64,000 nucleotides of DNA from Pelagibaculum spongiae (GTDB taxonomy: Bacteria; Pseudomonadota; Gammaproteobacteria; Enterobacterales; Pelagibaculaceae): positions 558,001 to 622,000 of the forward strand of contig NZ_QDDL01000002.1 in NCBI RefSeq assembly GCF_003097315.1. Direction: 5' to 3'. Shown one piece after another: positions 26,297 through 34,447 of this stretch; position 1 is the first letter of the stretch, and each line of letters opens with the position of its first letter. The position numbers and the translations under genes were made by a program. The notes beneath the pieces are model-generated. The model made no database searches. It had not been told where the DNA came from and saw only the letters and a program-made list of their open reading frames with translations.

Positions 26297-26638
26297 CTAC
26301 TGATCGTTAGCTGCATCACTCATTAGTTCAGCAAATAATGCTTGCCAGTCTGCGCCATCTTCTGTCGCTTTGACATCAATCTCAACACCCATTCGGTGCT
26401 GCCCTTCTTCATCACGGCACCAACGAATATCGCCTTGAAGGTAATACTTTCGTTGCTGCCCTGGCCAACCAATAATCAATTCCACTGTGGTATGGGGTTC
26501 TAGCGGCATTCGTGCATTGATGCACAGGCCTTCCCGACTCATATCAACACTGTGAGTACTGAATACTTTGCCATCTACATGCACGAACAACCGCTCTGAA
26601 ATTACCTGACGACCGGTTTGACGTCGATCCTGATCCAT
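26297..26638 (-). CDS. PilZ-domain protein
   Basis: 113 residues, a single PilZ domain. The c-di-GMP binding elements are DRRQTGRQ near the N-terminus (RxxxR pattern) and DMSREGLCI (D-x-S-x-x-G) about 30 residues later. It probably acts as a c-di-GMP receptor or adapter. ATG 26638 is preferred over 26665 because AGGAG lies nine bases upstream of it and the RxxxR motif then sits at the very N-terminus. Confidence 0.88.
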   Translation of the reverse strand: MDQDRRQTGRQVISERLFVHVDGKVFSTHSVDMSREGLCINARMPLEPHTTVELIIGWPGQQRKYYLQGDIRWCRDEEGQHRMGVEIDVKATEDGADWQALFAELMSDAANDQ

Positions 26639-26924
26639 TGCTTGTTCTCCTGACCTACTGATCAAGTTAGCTAATTTAATCTGTTGGAATATTTATAGCC
26701 GTTGTTCGGCATATTCGTACCGCGCCAGATCACAGTATCAGTATCATTCTGCTGCTTCAAATGATCTATTTCACAAGCAAAGTTATAGCCAGCTTACTCA
26801 CTCCATTACCTAGATCGAGTAATCAGCAAAACCTTATGATAAATAGGTAAATAAGAATCAGATGCATTCCGCTAAATGAGCTGTTAGAATCAGCGCATCT
26901 CTAAGCTGCAAAAATTAAATTCTA

Positions 26925-27119
26925 ATGCCGAAATTTCTAAAACTGCTGCATACCGCAGCACTTGAGTTGGTCATGATGGTGCTTTTTTCAGCAAGCGTAG
27001 TTTGCTGGGTATTTTATGAAATATGGGGTATTCCAGCGGCGGCGATCTGGGGTTTGGCTAGCGTTATCTTTATCGCCAAGTGGATTCATTATGAAGCAAC
27101 TTGCCCCAACCGAGCTTAA
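26925..27119 (+). CDS. Small two-helix membrane protein, unknown
   Basis: 64 residues with two hydrophobic stretches (about 12-31 and 36-52) joined by a short loop containing WGIPAAA, and a charged C-terminus. No family recognised. The start at 26925 has no strong ribosome site, but composition and the compact reading frame support a real small membrane protein. Confidence 0.5.
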   Translation: MPKFLKLLHTAALELVMMVLFSASVVCWVFYEIWGIPAAAIWGLASVIFIAKWIHYEATCPNRA

Positions 27120-27153
27120 TCGGCTAGGGCAAATATTGGTCTAATCAGTTTGA

Positions 27154-27873
27154 TTAGGCCAGTGCGTTATCTGCAGAATTTACCTGAGATAAAGGCACTT
27201 GAGGAACGTCAGCCTTATTCATGCCACCCAATCGGGCCATGGCGTAACAACTTATCATTAGCTTTAACTCTTTCAACATATACTCCACCTGCTCTGGAGG
27301 CATTTGCTGAGATTGCTGCAGCATATGAACCACGGCATCTGAAATCATCCAGCACGCCATGCTAATGTCTGGGCCAGCTAGGTGTGGATATAATTTAGTC
27401 ACTGCTTTTTGAATGGCTTCAGCTGCCATTTTACGATCTTGTTCTTGCTGTTCTTTCAATTCTGGCATTGAACCTATGCCACGCAAAATTTCTACGAAGC
27501 CAGGTTTGTTTCGATAAAAATCTGATAATTCATCGATCAAATTACCAATTTGCTGCAAATCGAAATTTTCAAGAAAGCTGGATAAGTAGTTTCTCAGTTC
27601 CTGAAAATACCGGTCAGCAAGGGTTGCAACAATTGCCGTTTTATTAGGAAAATAGCGATAAAGAGACGCTAGCGAAATTCCGGCACGCCGAGCAATTTCA
27701 CTGGTTTTTGCACCGTTAACCCCCACTTCACAAATAATTTCTACAGTACAACGCAAAATCAGATCAACGCGTTCTTTGCTTCGCGCTTGCGAAGGCAGAG
27801 CTCTCACCCGATTGCGATCTAGTGTTTCTGCGTACCCGTCAGTTTGTATCGACGATTCTGTGGAACTGTTCAC
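27154..27873 (-). CDS. TetR-family transcriptional regulator (paralogue 1)
   Basis: About 239 residues. The helix-turn-helix reads GAKTSEIARRAGISLASLYRYFPNK (about 50-75) and is nearly identical to that of the next gene upstream, as is the lead RSKERVDLILRCTVEIICEVGVNG. The ligand domain has diverged. The C-terminal tail after about residue 215 is extra. Start is uncertain: the GTG at 27873 is spaced correctly from an AGG, and another GTG is at 27882. The tandem arrangement with 27939-28583 shows gene duplication. Confidence 0.88.
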   Translation of the reverse strand: MNSSTESSIQTDGYAETLDRNRVRALPSQARSKERVDLILRCTVEIICEVGVNGAKTSEIARRAGISLASLYRYFPNKTAIVATLADRYFQELRNYLSSFLENFDLQQIGNLIDELSDFYRNKPGFVEILRGIGSMPELKEQQEQDRKMAAEAIQKAVTKLYPHLAGPDISMACWMISDAVVHMLQQSQQMPPEQVEYMLKELKLMISCYAMARLGGMNKADVPQVPLSQVNSADNALA

Positions 27874-27938
27874 TCTGGTCACCTGCTATCTAGAGTTAAA
27901 AAATGTTTTATGATTAACATTTGTTTAAAGCTTAAAAC

Positions 27939-28583
27939 TTATTCTGAAAAAGTTTGTAAATCACGTGCAAAAGCAGGCGACAGTTCACTCATTCGAGTTA
28001 ATACAAAACCACGTATCATCAGTTTTAATTCTTTAAAAAGCTCCATCCGCTTTTCTGGACCCTGATTGGTTGCTTGCTGACACAGATAAAACATCATTTC
28101 ACTGATTAACCAGCATGCAGGATAAACTTCTTCTGCTGTTACATCACCATACCTAGCAACTGCAGCCTGTTGCATAGTGAGGGCAACCAGTTCTCGATCA
28201 CGCTTTTTAATTTCAGCCAATTCTGGCATTGAGCCCATACCTTTGAGAATTTCAACAAACCCTCTTTTTTCAAGGTAAAAACTAAACGACTTTTCAATCA
28301 ACTGATCGATTTCTTGCAGTTTAAAATCTTCAATAAATTGATACAAAAAGGTGTGCAATTCTTCCAGATATTGCTCAGCCAACATGCCGATAATTGATGA
28401 TTTATTAGGGAAATACCGATACAAAGAAGCTAGAGAAATTCCCGCTCTACGCGCGATTTCACTCGTCTTTGCACCATTAACTCCCACTTCACAGATAACA
28501 TCCACTGTACACCGCAGGATCAAATCCACCCGCTCACGGCTACGATTTTGTGATGGAACTGCTCTAACCTGAGTCTTAATCAT
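27939..28583 (-). CDS. TetR-family transcriptional regulator (paralogue 2)
   Basis: 214 residues. HTH block GAKTSEIARRAGISLASLYRYFPNKSS as in paralogue 1. The ligand-binding domain shares FVEILKGMGSMPELAE and CWLISEMM with it. ATG 28583 is chosen (AGAG nine bases upstream); the frame is open to 28610. It is divergent from two PaaI-type thioesterase genes, with two palindromes in the gap, so the likely target is that operon and its own promoter. A fatty-acyl ligand is plausible from context. Confidence 0.9.
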   Translation of the reverse strand: MIKTQVRAVPSQNRSRERVDLILRCTVDVICEVGVNGAKTSEIARRAGISLASLYRYFPNKSSIIGMLAEQYLEELHTFLYQFIEDFKLQEIDQLIEKSFSFYLEKRGFVEILKGMGSMPELAEIKKRDRELVALTMQQAAVARYGDVTAEEVYPACWLISEMMFYLCQQATNQGPEKRMELFKELKLMIRGFVLTRMSELSPAFARDLQTFSE

Positions 28584-28675
28584 TTTTATTTTCTCTTTGC
28601 TCCCGGACAAAAGTTATGAATAGCCACGATTCCCCTAATCAGGGCAAGGATTATCCGATAACAGGCACCATCTTG

Positions 28676-28688
28676 ACCGGTGCCCGGT
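28676..28688. promoter_or_regulatory. Palindrome, possible operator
   Basis: ACCGG-TGC-CCGGT, a perfect interrupted palindrome in the gap between the TetR gene and the thioesterase genes. Confidence 0.45.
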
Positions 28689-28713
28689 TTAGTAGCATCT
28701 TTACCGCCTAACT

Positions 28714-28725
28714 GACTGACCAGTC
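28714..28725. promoter_or_regulatory. Palindrome, probable TetR operator
   Basis: GACTG-AC-CAGTC, a perfect palindrome of the type bound by TetR-family repressors, five bases before the AAGAGG ribosome site of the thioesterase operon, where a bound repressor would block transcription. Confidence 0.55.
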
Positions 28726-28745
28726 GGAATAAGAGGTTGACAAAA

Positions 28746-29291
28746 ATGTCAGAAGCAAAAACGCCCTTACTAAACACTTCGGACTTTCACTCGTTGTGCA
28801 ATCAATTTCTAAGCGCTATTCCTCATTCTCAGACACTGGGAATGCAAATAGTTCATGCTGTCAGGAATAGAGTGATCATTAAAATGCCTTGGCGGTATGA
28901 AATGGTCGGAAATAGCCAAACAGGTGCATTGGCTGGTGGTGTAATAACAACACTTCTTGATACGGTGTGTGGGTCAGCTGTGTTATGCGCACTTCCAAAA
29001 CCTGAAGCGTTCGCCACACTCGACCTTAGAATTGATCATATGAAGCCCTCAGAAGGCCACAGAGACATTTTTTGTATGGCCGAGTGCTATCGGCTAACTA
29101 ATTCAATTGCATTCGTTCGCGGCGTTGCCTATCAAGACGATCCACAAAAACCTATTGCCCATGGCGTTGCCAGCTTTATGCGCGCTTCAAGCAGCAATGG
29201 AAATATGGTGAAAACTCGGCAGCAGCCACAAAAACAGCCCGATGAAGCACCTATCGCAACACTGAACAAGGCGCCGGAGTTAAAACAATGA
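28746..29291 (+). CDS. PaaI/YigI-family hotdog thioesterase 1
   Basis: 181 residues, hotdog fold acyl-CoA thioesterase. The core has MPWRYEMVGNSQTGALAGGVITTLLDTVCGSAV, the PaaI-type H/N-x-x-G...GGV-x-x-x-x-D active-site helix, then a long polar C-terminal tail (about 145-181) of unknown use. ATG 28746 is chosen because AAGAGG (28731-28736) is nine bases upstream; the TTG at 28737 touches that site and is impossible as a start. The last codon overlaps the next gene (ATGA). Confidence 0.87.
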   Translation: MSEAKTPLLNTSDFHSLCNQFLSAIPHSQTLGMQIVHAVRNRVIIKMPWRYEMVGNSQTGALAGGVITTLLDTVCGSAVLCALPKPEAFATLDLRIDHMKPSEGHRDIFCMAECYRLTNSIAFVRGVAYQDDPQKPIAHGVASFMRASSSNGNMVKTRQQPQKQPDEAPIATLNKAPELKQ

Positions 29292-29731
29292 ATGCGTTAG
29301 AGATTATTCGACAGGTGCAGCAAAACAATGACTTTTCGCCGCTATATCAGCTAATCCCTTATGCCAGCCTGATTGGCATTGAATTTGAACGGCAGCAAGA
29401 TGCACTTTTATTTCACATGCCGTTCAAAGATGAGAACATTGGTAACAGTGCGTTACCTGCATTGCATGGCGGTGTTTTGGGTGGTTTTATGGAGTTGTCT
29501 TCGACGATTCATTTGTTATGGCATATGCAAACCAATAGCTTACCGCGGGTGGTTGATACTTCGGTCGATTATTTGCGTTCTGGGCGGCCTATTACCACTC
29601 ATGCAAAATGTGAGGTAGTGCGGCATGGGCGGCGAGTTGCCAACGTGATGACTCAGATCTGGCAAGATGATCCGGATAAGCCAATCGCTACCGCTCGCAC
29701 CCATTACATACTGACACCAGTTGACCAGTAA
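29288..29731 (+). CDS. PaaI-family hotdog thioesterase 2
   Basis: 147 residues. Contains MPFKDENIGNSALPALHGGVLGGFMELSS, the PaaI-type substrate pocket with HGG and catalytic acid Glu, and VDTSVDYLRSGRPITTHAKCEVVRHGRRVANV. Its ATG overlaps the stop of the previous gene, so the two hotdog proteins are made together and may form a heteromer. No terminator is obvious downstream. Confidence 0.87.
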   Translation: MNALEIIRQVQQNNDFSPLYQLIPYASLIGIEFERQQDALLFHMPFKDENIGNSALPALHGGVLGGFMELSSTIHLLWHMQTNSLPRVVDTSVDYLRSGRPITTHAKCEVVRHGRRVANVMTQIWQDDPDKPIATARTHYILTPVDQ

Positions 29732-29860
29732 ATTGTTTTGAGCCAATCAAACCTACAAATGGTTTGATAACTCAAATAGCGTTTAGTTATTTACACAGGG
29801 CAGACTTTTGTTGAGTCTGCTCTGTTATCACGTTTTTACTAGTTGCTATATCTACGATGC

Positions 29861-30172
29861 TTATGCCTGCTTTTTATGTTCAGCAATTTGCCTAGCTAAT
29901 GATTCTTTCATCATCGGGATTAATCTAAAGCCACCAAAAACCAGAATTAGCGCTAAATCTCGTGCTGGTTGTTGCAAGTGCTTTTTACCAAACGCTAAAA
30001 TCATTAGTGCTTCTAGTGCATGCAATCCGCCAACAATTAAACCTGCCCAACCAATTTTGCTGCCGATGTCTGGCGACATAAATGGCGAGAAACCAACCGC
30101 CAACCAAAACAAAACAACAATCCAAAAGAAACGACCGAGTAATTTTCCTGAAGGTTTAAAGAAATCGTGCAT
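29861..30172 (-). CDS. DUF1145-family small membrane protein
   Basis: 103 residues with three hydrophobic segments (about 14-32, 39-60 and 78-92). The pattern FFWIVV...PF...AGLIVGGLHALEALM...P-x-R-D-x-x-x-I-L-x-F-G matches DUF1145 proteins (E. coli YhhL type) as I remember them. YhhL lies beside rsmD in E. coli, and this gene lies near rsmD too, with an SDR gene between. ATG 30172 overlaps the stop of the SDR gene (TGATG), so both are co-translated. Function unknown. Confidence 0.6.
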   Translation of the reverse strand: MHDFFKPSGKLLGRFFWIVVLFWLAVGFSPFMSPDIGSKIGWAGLIVGGLHALEALMILAFGKKHLQQPARDLALILVFGGFRLIPMMKESLARQIAEHKKQA

Positions 30173-30957
30173 CAAGCTTTTACTCCTTGATTAATTAAAC
30201 CAGAAATTCTGGCTGCCATATTTCGAGTGGCAAGACGAATTGATTGCGCTAAAACCCAGTTTATTTTTCCTGCAATAACATGGGATTTTTTATTTGATAA
30301 AGCAGCCATGCCAATTTTAGCAACTTGCGCTGGCTGCATCATTAAAGGTGATTGTGATAATCGTACTGAAGTTATTTCGGATCGTTCAAAAAATTCAGTT
30401 TGTACTGGGCCTGGACACAAGGCCGTTACAGTGACACCAGATTTTTTTAACTCATGATGCAATGCAACTGATAAAGACAACACATGCGATTTTGACGCAT
30501 AATAACCGGCCATGAACGGCCCGCTCTGATAAGCTGCAACCGAAGCAACATTTAAAATTTCACCAGCACTTTTCTCGGCCATTATCTTGCCAATTCGATG
30601 GCATAATAATGTTGGCGTAGTTACATTTAAATGCAATTGATTGGTTTCTTTTTGGAAATCATTTGCAACAAATGCTCCAGAAACCCCCATACCGGCATTG
30701 TTAATTAATACATCTGGCATTAAATTGTCAGTTTTCAGTTGTTCAAACAAGGTATCTGCAGCATCTGCTTTAGCCAAATCACATGGCAAAACTTGGCAAT
30801 GACAGTTGTATTTTTTCTGTAACTGCTCAGCTAGTTGTTCAAGCCGCTGGGTATTTCGCGCTACCAGAATAACCTTGTCTCCACGCTGTGCACATAATTC
30901 TGCGAATGCTTTTCCAATGCCAGATGAAGCACCGGTAATCAGGGTTGTTTTTATCAT
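30172..30957 (-). CDS. Short-chain dehydrogenase/reductase
   Basis: 261 residues, classical SDR. NAD(P)-binding TLITGASSGIGKAFAELC (residues 5-22) with the basic LVARN after strand 2, suggesting NADP(H); structural NNAGMG; catalytic Ser in LNVASVAAYQ and Tyr-x-x-x-Lys in AGYYASKSHVLS; PG motif CPGPVQTEFF. Closest by eye to the YqjQ/DltE-like group of unknown substrates. Downstream DUF1145 gene overlaps its stop codon. Confidence 0.9.
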   Translation of the reverse strand: MIKTTLITGASSGIGKAFAELCAQRGDKVILVARNTQRLEQLAEQLQKKYNCHCQVLPCDLAKADAADTLFEQLKTDNLMPDVLINNAGMGVSGAFVANDFQKETNQLHLNVTTPTLLCHRIGKIMAEKSAGEILNVASVAAYQSGPFMAGYYASKSHVLSLSVALHHELKKSGVTVTALCPGPVQTEFFERSEITSVRLSQSPLMMQPAQVAKIGMAALSNKKSHVIAGKINWVLAQSIRLATRNMAARISGLINQGVKA

Positions 30958-31038
30958 TTTTATTTACCTGGTTATTTTAAAAATTTGAGAAATGCTAAAT
31001 CGTATTAGTAACAAAAGCTGCCTGAGATTCAACGCCGT

Positions 31039-31644
31039 TTAACTCTGGTTAAATAACCAGCCAGAAACTTGCCCTGCAGAAGTTTGGCGATGTAATTGCC
31101 AACCAACGGGCACTACTGGTTGGCCCAGTTCGGTTTCAACTTCGACATAAATCATCGATTTTCCAGTTAACCAACCTTTGTCTTGCAGCAGCTGGCAAGT
31201 AGGTTCGGCAAAACCCTTGTGGTAAGGCGGATCGAGCATGACTAAATCAAACTGCTGGCTCGCGGGTTGGTCGAGCCATTTTAAGCAATCTGCTGTGGCG
31301 ATTTTGGCCTGTGAGCAATTAAGTGTTTTTACATGGCCTTGCAAGGCTTGACTCATTGGGCCAGATGCTTCTACAAACTGGCAATTCGCCACCCCTCGGG
31401 ATAAAGCTTCAAGCCCTAAAGCACCGCTTCCGGCAAATAAATCTAGGCACTGGGCATTATCCAACTGAAATTGCAGCCAGTTAAACAAAGTTTCTCGTAC
31501 CCGGTCAGGTGTTGGCCTAACGCCAGGTAATGCCGGAAAGCTCAATTTACGGCCACGCCAGCGGCCAGCAATAATTCGAAGCTGTCCTTGCGACTGATTT
31601 TGGGCGCCTTTTGCAGCGCCTCCCTTCAAGGGCTTGCGTTTCAT
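31039..31644 (-). CDS. rsmD: 16S rRNA (guanine(966)-N(2))-methyltransferase
   Basis: 201 residues. The SAM-binding motif I is CLDLFAGSGALGLEALSRG and the catalytic motif IV is VMLDPPYHKG, both standard for RsmD; GRWRGRKLSFP and RPTPDRVRETLFNWL at the N-terminus are the RNA-contacting signature. It methylates G966 of 16S rRNA in the assembled 30S subunit. The gene is divergent from ftsY, an arrangement conserved in gammaproteobacteria. Confidence 0.95.
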   Translation of the reverse strand: MKRKPLKGGAAKGAQNQSQGQLRIIAGRWRGRKLSFPALPGVRPTPDRVRETLFNWLQFQLDNAQCLDLFAGSGALGLEALSRGVANCQFVEASGPMSQALQGHVKTLNCSQAKIATADCLKWLDQPASQQFDLVMLDPPYHKGFAEPTCQLLQDKGWLTGKSMIYVEVETELGQPVVPVGWQLHRQTSAGQVSGWLFNQS

Positions 31645-31841
31645 CTCTTACCCGGATCTTCTGGGAATGATAGGATGCGGCATTCTAGTACCTCTGCAAC
31701 GGACTGTCGCGCCAAACTGGTAGCCAAACTCCGCCTAGGGCACTAAAAAGCTTTATCGGTTGCAAAGCTTGCAACTAAACCATCCATTTACCCAAATTTT
31801 TTTACTTGTTGGCTTGGCCAACAATTGCACGGAGCAGTCCC

Positions 31842-33710
31842 ATGTTCGGTTCCGGAAAGGACAAAACAAAGAAAAAAGGTGGTCTGTTTTCCTGGTTTAG
31901 AAAAGACAAACCAGAGCAAGCCCCTGAGCCAATCGCTGAAGTAGAAGCAGCCGTTGAAGCGTCACCAGAAATTACTTCTGTTGATGCTCTACCTGTTGAA
32001 ACAGCGGTTGATACTCAAATTGAAAATCAGCCAGCTGAAGCCATTCATTCTGATAATGATGATCATCAAATTCAGGATACGGTACTTCTCAAAGCAGCAG
32101 CTGAACAGCAACAGCTTGAAGAACTCGAATCAGAAGATGAAACCATCGAACTGACTCGCGCCGATATTCAAAGCATCGAATCTTCGGTCGGCGATTTGCG
32201 GGATATGTTTGCTCCAGCAACCGAGCAGGCAGAGCCTTCTTCAATCGAATTACCAGCAGGTACTGAGTCAGAAATTGAAGAGATTGAAATTGCCGCATTG
32301 CCTTTGGTTGCCGGTGAGTCTCGCGATAACGAGCTAACCCGAAAAGTTGCTGAACAAGCCGCAGCTGAACAAGCCGCAGCCGAGCAAGCAGCAGCCGAAC
32401 AAGCAGCAGCTGAACAAGCCGCAGCCGAACAAGCAGCAGCCGAGCAAGCAGCAGCCGAGCAAGCCGCAGCCGAACAAGCAGCAGCCGAGCAAGCAGCAGC
32501 TGAACAAGCCGCAGCTGAACAAGCCGCAGCCGAGCAAGCAGCAGCCGAGCAAGCAGCAGCCGAGCAAGCCGCAGCCGAACAAGCAGCAGCCGAACAAGCA
32601 GCAGCCGAGCAAGCAGCAGCTGAACAAGCAGCAGCTGAACAAGCCGCAGCCGAGCAAGCCGCAGCCGAGCAAGCCGCAGCCGAACAAGCAGCAGCCGAGC
32701 AAGCAGCAGCCGAGCAAGCCGCAGCCGAACAAGCAGCAGCCGAGCAAAAAAAGCCTAAAAAACGTGGCTTTTTTGGTCGATTAAAAGATGGTTTAAGCCG
32801 CACTCGCGCCAACCTTGCAGAAGGCTTGGCCAGCGTAGTGATGGGCAAGCGCAAGATCGATGATGATCTATTGGAAGAAATCGAAACCCAACTGCTAACC
32901 GCAGATATTGGTGTCGATGCCACGATGGATATCATCAGTCAGCTGACTAAAAAAGTAGCGCGCAACGAGCTGAAAGATGCCGAAGCCTTGATGAATACTC
33001 TCAAGCAGTTACTGCAAGAGATTATCGAGCCAGTATCTCAGCCATTGGAAATTGATAGCAGCTTGAAGCCGCATGTGATTTTAATGGTCGGCATTAATGG
33101 TGCGGGTAAAACCACCACCATCGGCAAAATGGCCAAGCGTTTCCAAAGCGAAGGCAAGTCAGTCATGTTGGCTGCCGGCGATACCTTCCGCGCCGCCGCT
33201 GTTGAACAGTTACAGGTGTGGGGCGAGCGAAACAATGTACCGGTTGTGGCTCAGCAGACTGGTGCCGATTCCGCTTCAGTTTGTTTTGATGCGCTACAGT
33301 CAGCCAAGTCGAAGGGAATCGATGTTCTGATCTGCGATACGGCCGGTCGCTTGCACACTCAATCGAATTTGATGGAAGAATTAAAGAAAATCCACCGAGT
33401 TTTGGGTAAACAAGATGGCGGCGCACCGCATGAAGTGATGTTAGTCCTCGATTCAGGTATCGGTCAGAATGCGATCAATCAAGCAGAGCAATTCCATAAA
33501 TCTGTTGGGGTAACCGGTTTAACCTTAACCAAGCTTGATGGCACCGCTAAAGGCGGTATTGTATTTGCGATCGCCAAAAAAATGGGCTTGCCGATTCGCT
33601 TTATTGGCGTAGGTGAAACCATTGAAGATCTTCGCCCCTTCAAGGCCGATGAGTTTGTTGAGGCATTGTTTGAAGGCACTGAAATAAGAACCGAAGAAGA
33701 AACCACTTAA
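31842..33710 (+). CDS. ftsY: Signal recognition particle receptor FtsY, with long repeat-containing acidic domain
   Basis: SRP receptor GTPase docking translating ribosomes at the membrane. ATG 31842 is chosen (GGAG nearby, conserved MFGSGKDKTKKKGGLFSWF membrane-targeting start); the frame is open to 31806 by TTG. The 622-residue protein has an acidic A domain (about 20-172), an (AAAEQ) repeat of 26 units (173-302), and the NG domain: GRLKDGLSRTRANLAEGL, GTPase G1 GINGAGKTTTIGK (about 417), G3 CDTAGRLHTQ, G4 TLTKLDGTAKGG. One conserved position is odd: VLDSGIGQNA where most FtsY have LDAxTGQNA. Last base overlaps ftsE (TAATG). Confidence 0.95.
   Translation: MFGSGKDKTKKKGGLFSWFRKDKPEQAPEPIAEVEAAVEASPEITSVDALPVETAVDTQIENQPAEAIHSDNDDHQIQDTVLLKAAAEQQQLEELESEDETIELTRADIQSIESSVGDLRDMFAPATEQAEPSSIELPAGTESEIEEIEIAALPLVAGESRDNELTRKVAEQAAAEQAAAEQAAAEQAAAEQAAAEQAAAEQAAAEQAAAEQAAAEQAAAEQAAAEQAAAEQAAAEQAAAEQAAAEQAAAEQAAAEQAAAEQAAAEQAAAEQAAAEQAAAEQAAAEQAAAEQAAAEQAAAEQKKPKKRGFFGRLKDGLSRTRANLAEGLASVVMGKRKIDDDLLEEIETQLLTADIGVDATMDIISQLTKKVARNELKDAEALMNTLKQLLQEIIEPVSQPLEIDSSLKPHVILMVGINGAGKTTTIGKMAKRFQSEGKSVMLAAGDTFRAAAVEQLQVWGERNNVPVVAQQTGADSASVCFDALQSAKSKGIDVLICDTAGRLHTQSNLMEELKKIHRVLGKQDGGAPHEVMLVLDSGIGQNAINQAEQFHKSVGVTGLTLTKLDGTAKGGIVFAIAKKMGLPIRFIGVGETIEDLRPFKADEFVEALFEGTEIRTEEETT
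32358..32747 (+). repeat. In-frame 15-bp tandem repeat in ftsY, 26 units
   Basis: 390 bp made of exactly 26 units of 15 bp, each encoding Ala-Ala-Ala-Glu-Gln. Units differ only at synonymous third positions (GCC/GCA, GCT/GCC, GAA/GAG), and the variants recur in blocks, as expected from slippage or unequal exchange. A degenerate unit (V-A-E-Q) precedes it. The repeat keeps several other frames open, explaining long spurious frames on both strands. Confidence 0.97.
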
Positions 33711-34447
33711 TGATCGAGTTTCAACAGGTAAGCAAGAGTTATCCCGGCGGCTATCAGGCGCTGAATAATGTCAGCTTCGCCCTGGAAAATGGTGAAATGG
33801 CTTTTGTCACGGGCCATTCTGGGGCAGGTAAATCAACTCTGTTGAAACTGGTCTGTTTGATCGAGCGACCCACCAGCGGCACCTTGCTGGTGGGCGGTTA
33901 TAACCTGAGCAAAATCACCGACCGGCAGATACCATCGTTACGACGGCAAATTGGTATGATTTTTCAAAATCATAAACTGCTTAATGACCGCTCGGTATTC
34001 GACAATGTCGCTCTGCCTTTGGTTATTGAAGGTTTAAACCAGAAAGAAATTGGCCGGCGCACCCGAGCTGCCTTAGATAAAGTTGGCTTGTTGAGTAAAG
34101 AAAAATACTCACCTTCAACCCTTTCTGGTGGTGAACAACAACGAGTCGGCATTGCCCGCGCAGTGGTTAGCAAACCACCGGTGCTATTGGCTGACGAACC
34201 TACCGGCAACCTTGACCCTGGGCTTTCGGCAGAAATCATGCAGCTGTTTCAGGAGTTCAACCGAGTCGGTGTTAGCGTGTTAATCGCAAGCCACGATTTG
34301 GCCTTAATTGAAACGCTACCTTGTCGTCAGTTAGTGCTCAGCCAAGGCAGTATTATCACTCCAGATCAAATCGGCTCTGTTGATACCGGCACGAATACTA
34401 CCAACGATACTTCCGGCCAAATTAGCAATCAGCAGGCGGTCTTATGA
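33710..34447 (+). CDS. ftsE: Cell division ATP-binding protein FtsE
   Basis: ABC-type ATPase that, with FtsX, controls septal peptidoglycan hydrolase activity through EnvC. Walker [14 protein letters not shown] (residues 36-48), Q-loop FQNHKLL, signature [14 protein letters not shown], Walker [13 protein letters not shown], switch His in ASHDLAL. 245 residues, about 20 more than usual: the extra C-terminal tail after about residue 222 is Thr/Ser/Asn/Gln-rich and lacks recognised motifs. Starts within the ftsY stop (TAATG) and overlaps ftsX by ATGA. Confidence 0.95.
   Translation: MIEFQQVSKSYPGGYQALNNVSFALENGEMAFVTGHSGAGKSTLLKLVCLIERPTSGTLLVGGYNLSKITDRQIPSLRRQIGMIFQNHKLLNDRSVFDNVALPLVIEGLNQKEIGRRTRAALDKVGLLSKEKYSPSTLSGGEQQRVGIARAVVSKPPVLLADEPTGNLDPGLSAEIMQLFQEFNRVGVSVLIASHDLALIETLPCRQLVLSQGSIITPDQIGSVDTGTNTTNDTSGQISNQQAVL

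Noticed and set aside
31806-31841. TTG start of ftsY, 12 residues upstream
   Set aside because: ATG 31842 has a ribosome site and the conserved membrane-targeting MFGSGKDK start.
32358-32747. Tandem array considered as CRISPR
   Set aside because: Units are contiguous 15-mers without spacers and in frame with ftsY.
32168-32935. Long minus-strand frame and two further frames (32334-32747 minus, 32347-32784 plus) with Cys/Ala, Leu/Gly or Gln/Lys repeats
   Set aside because: They arise only because the 15-bp ftsY repeat lacks stops in several frames; composition is pure repeat and no ribosome site is present.
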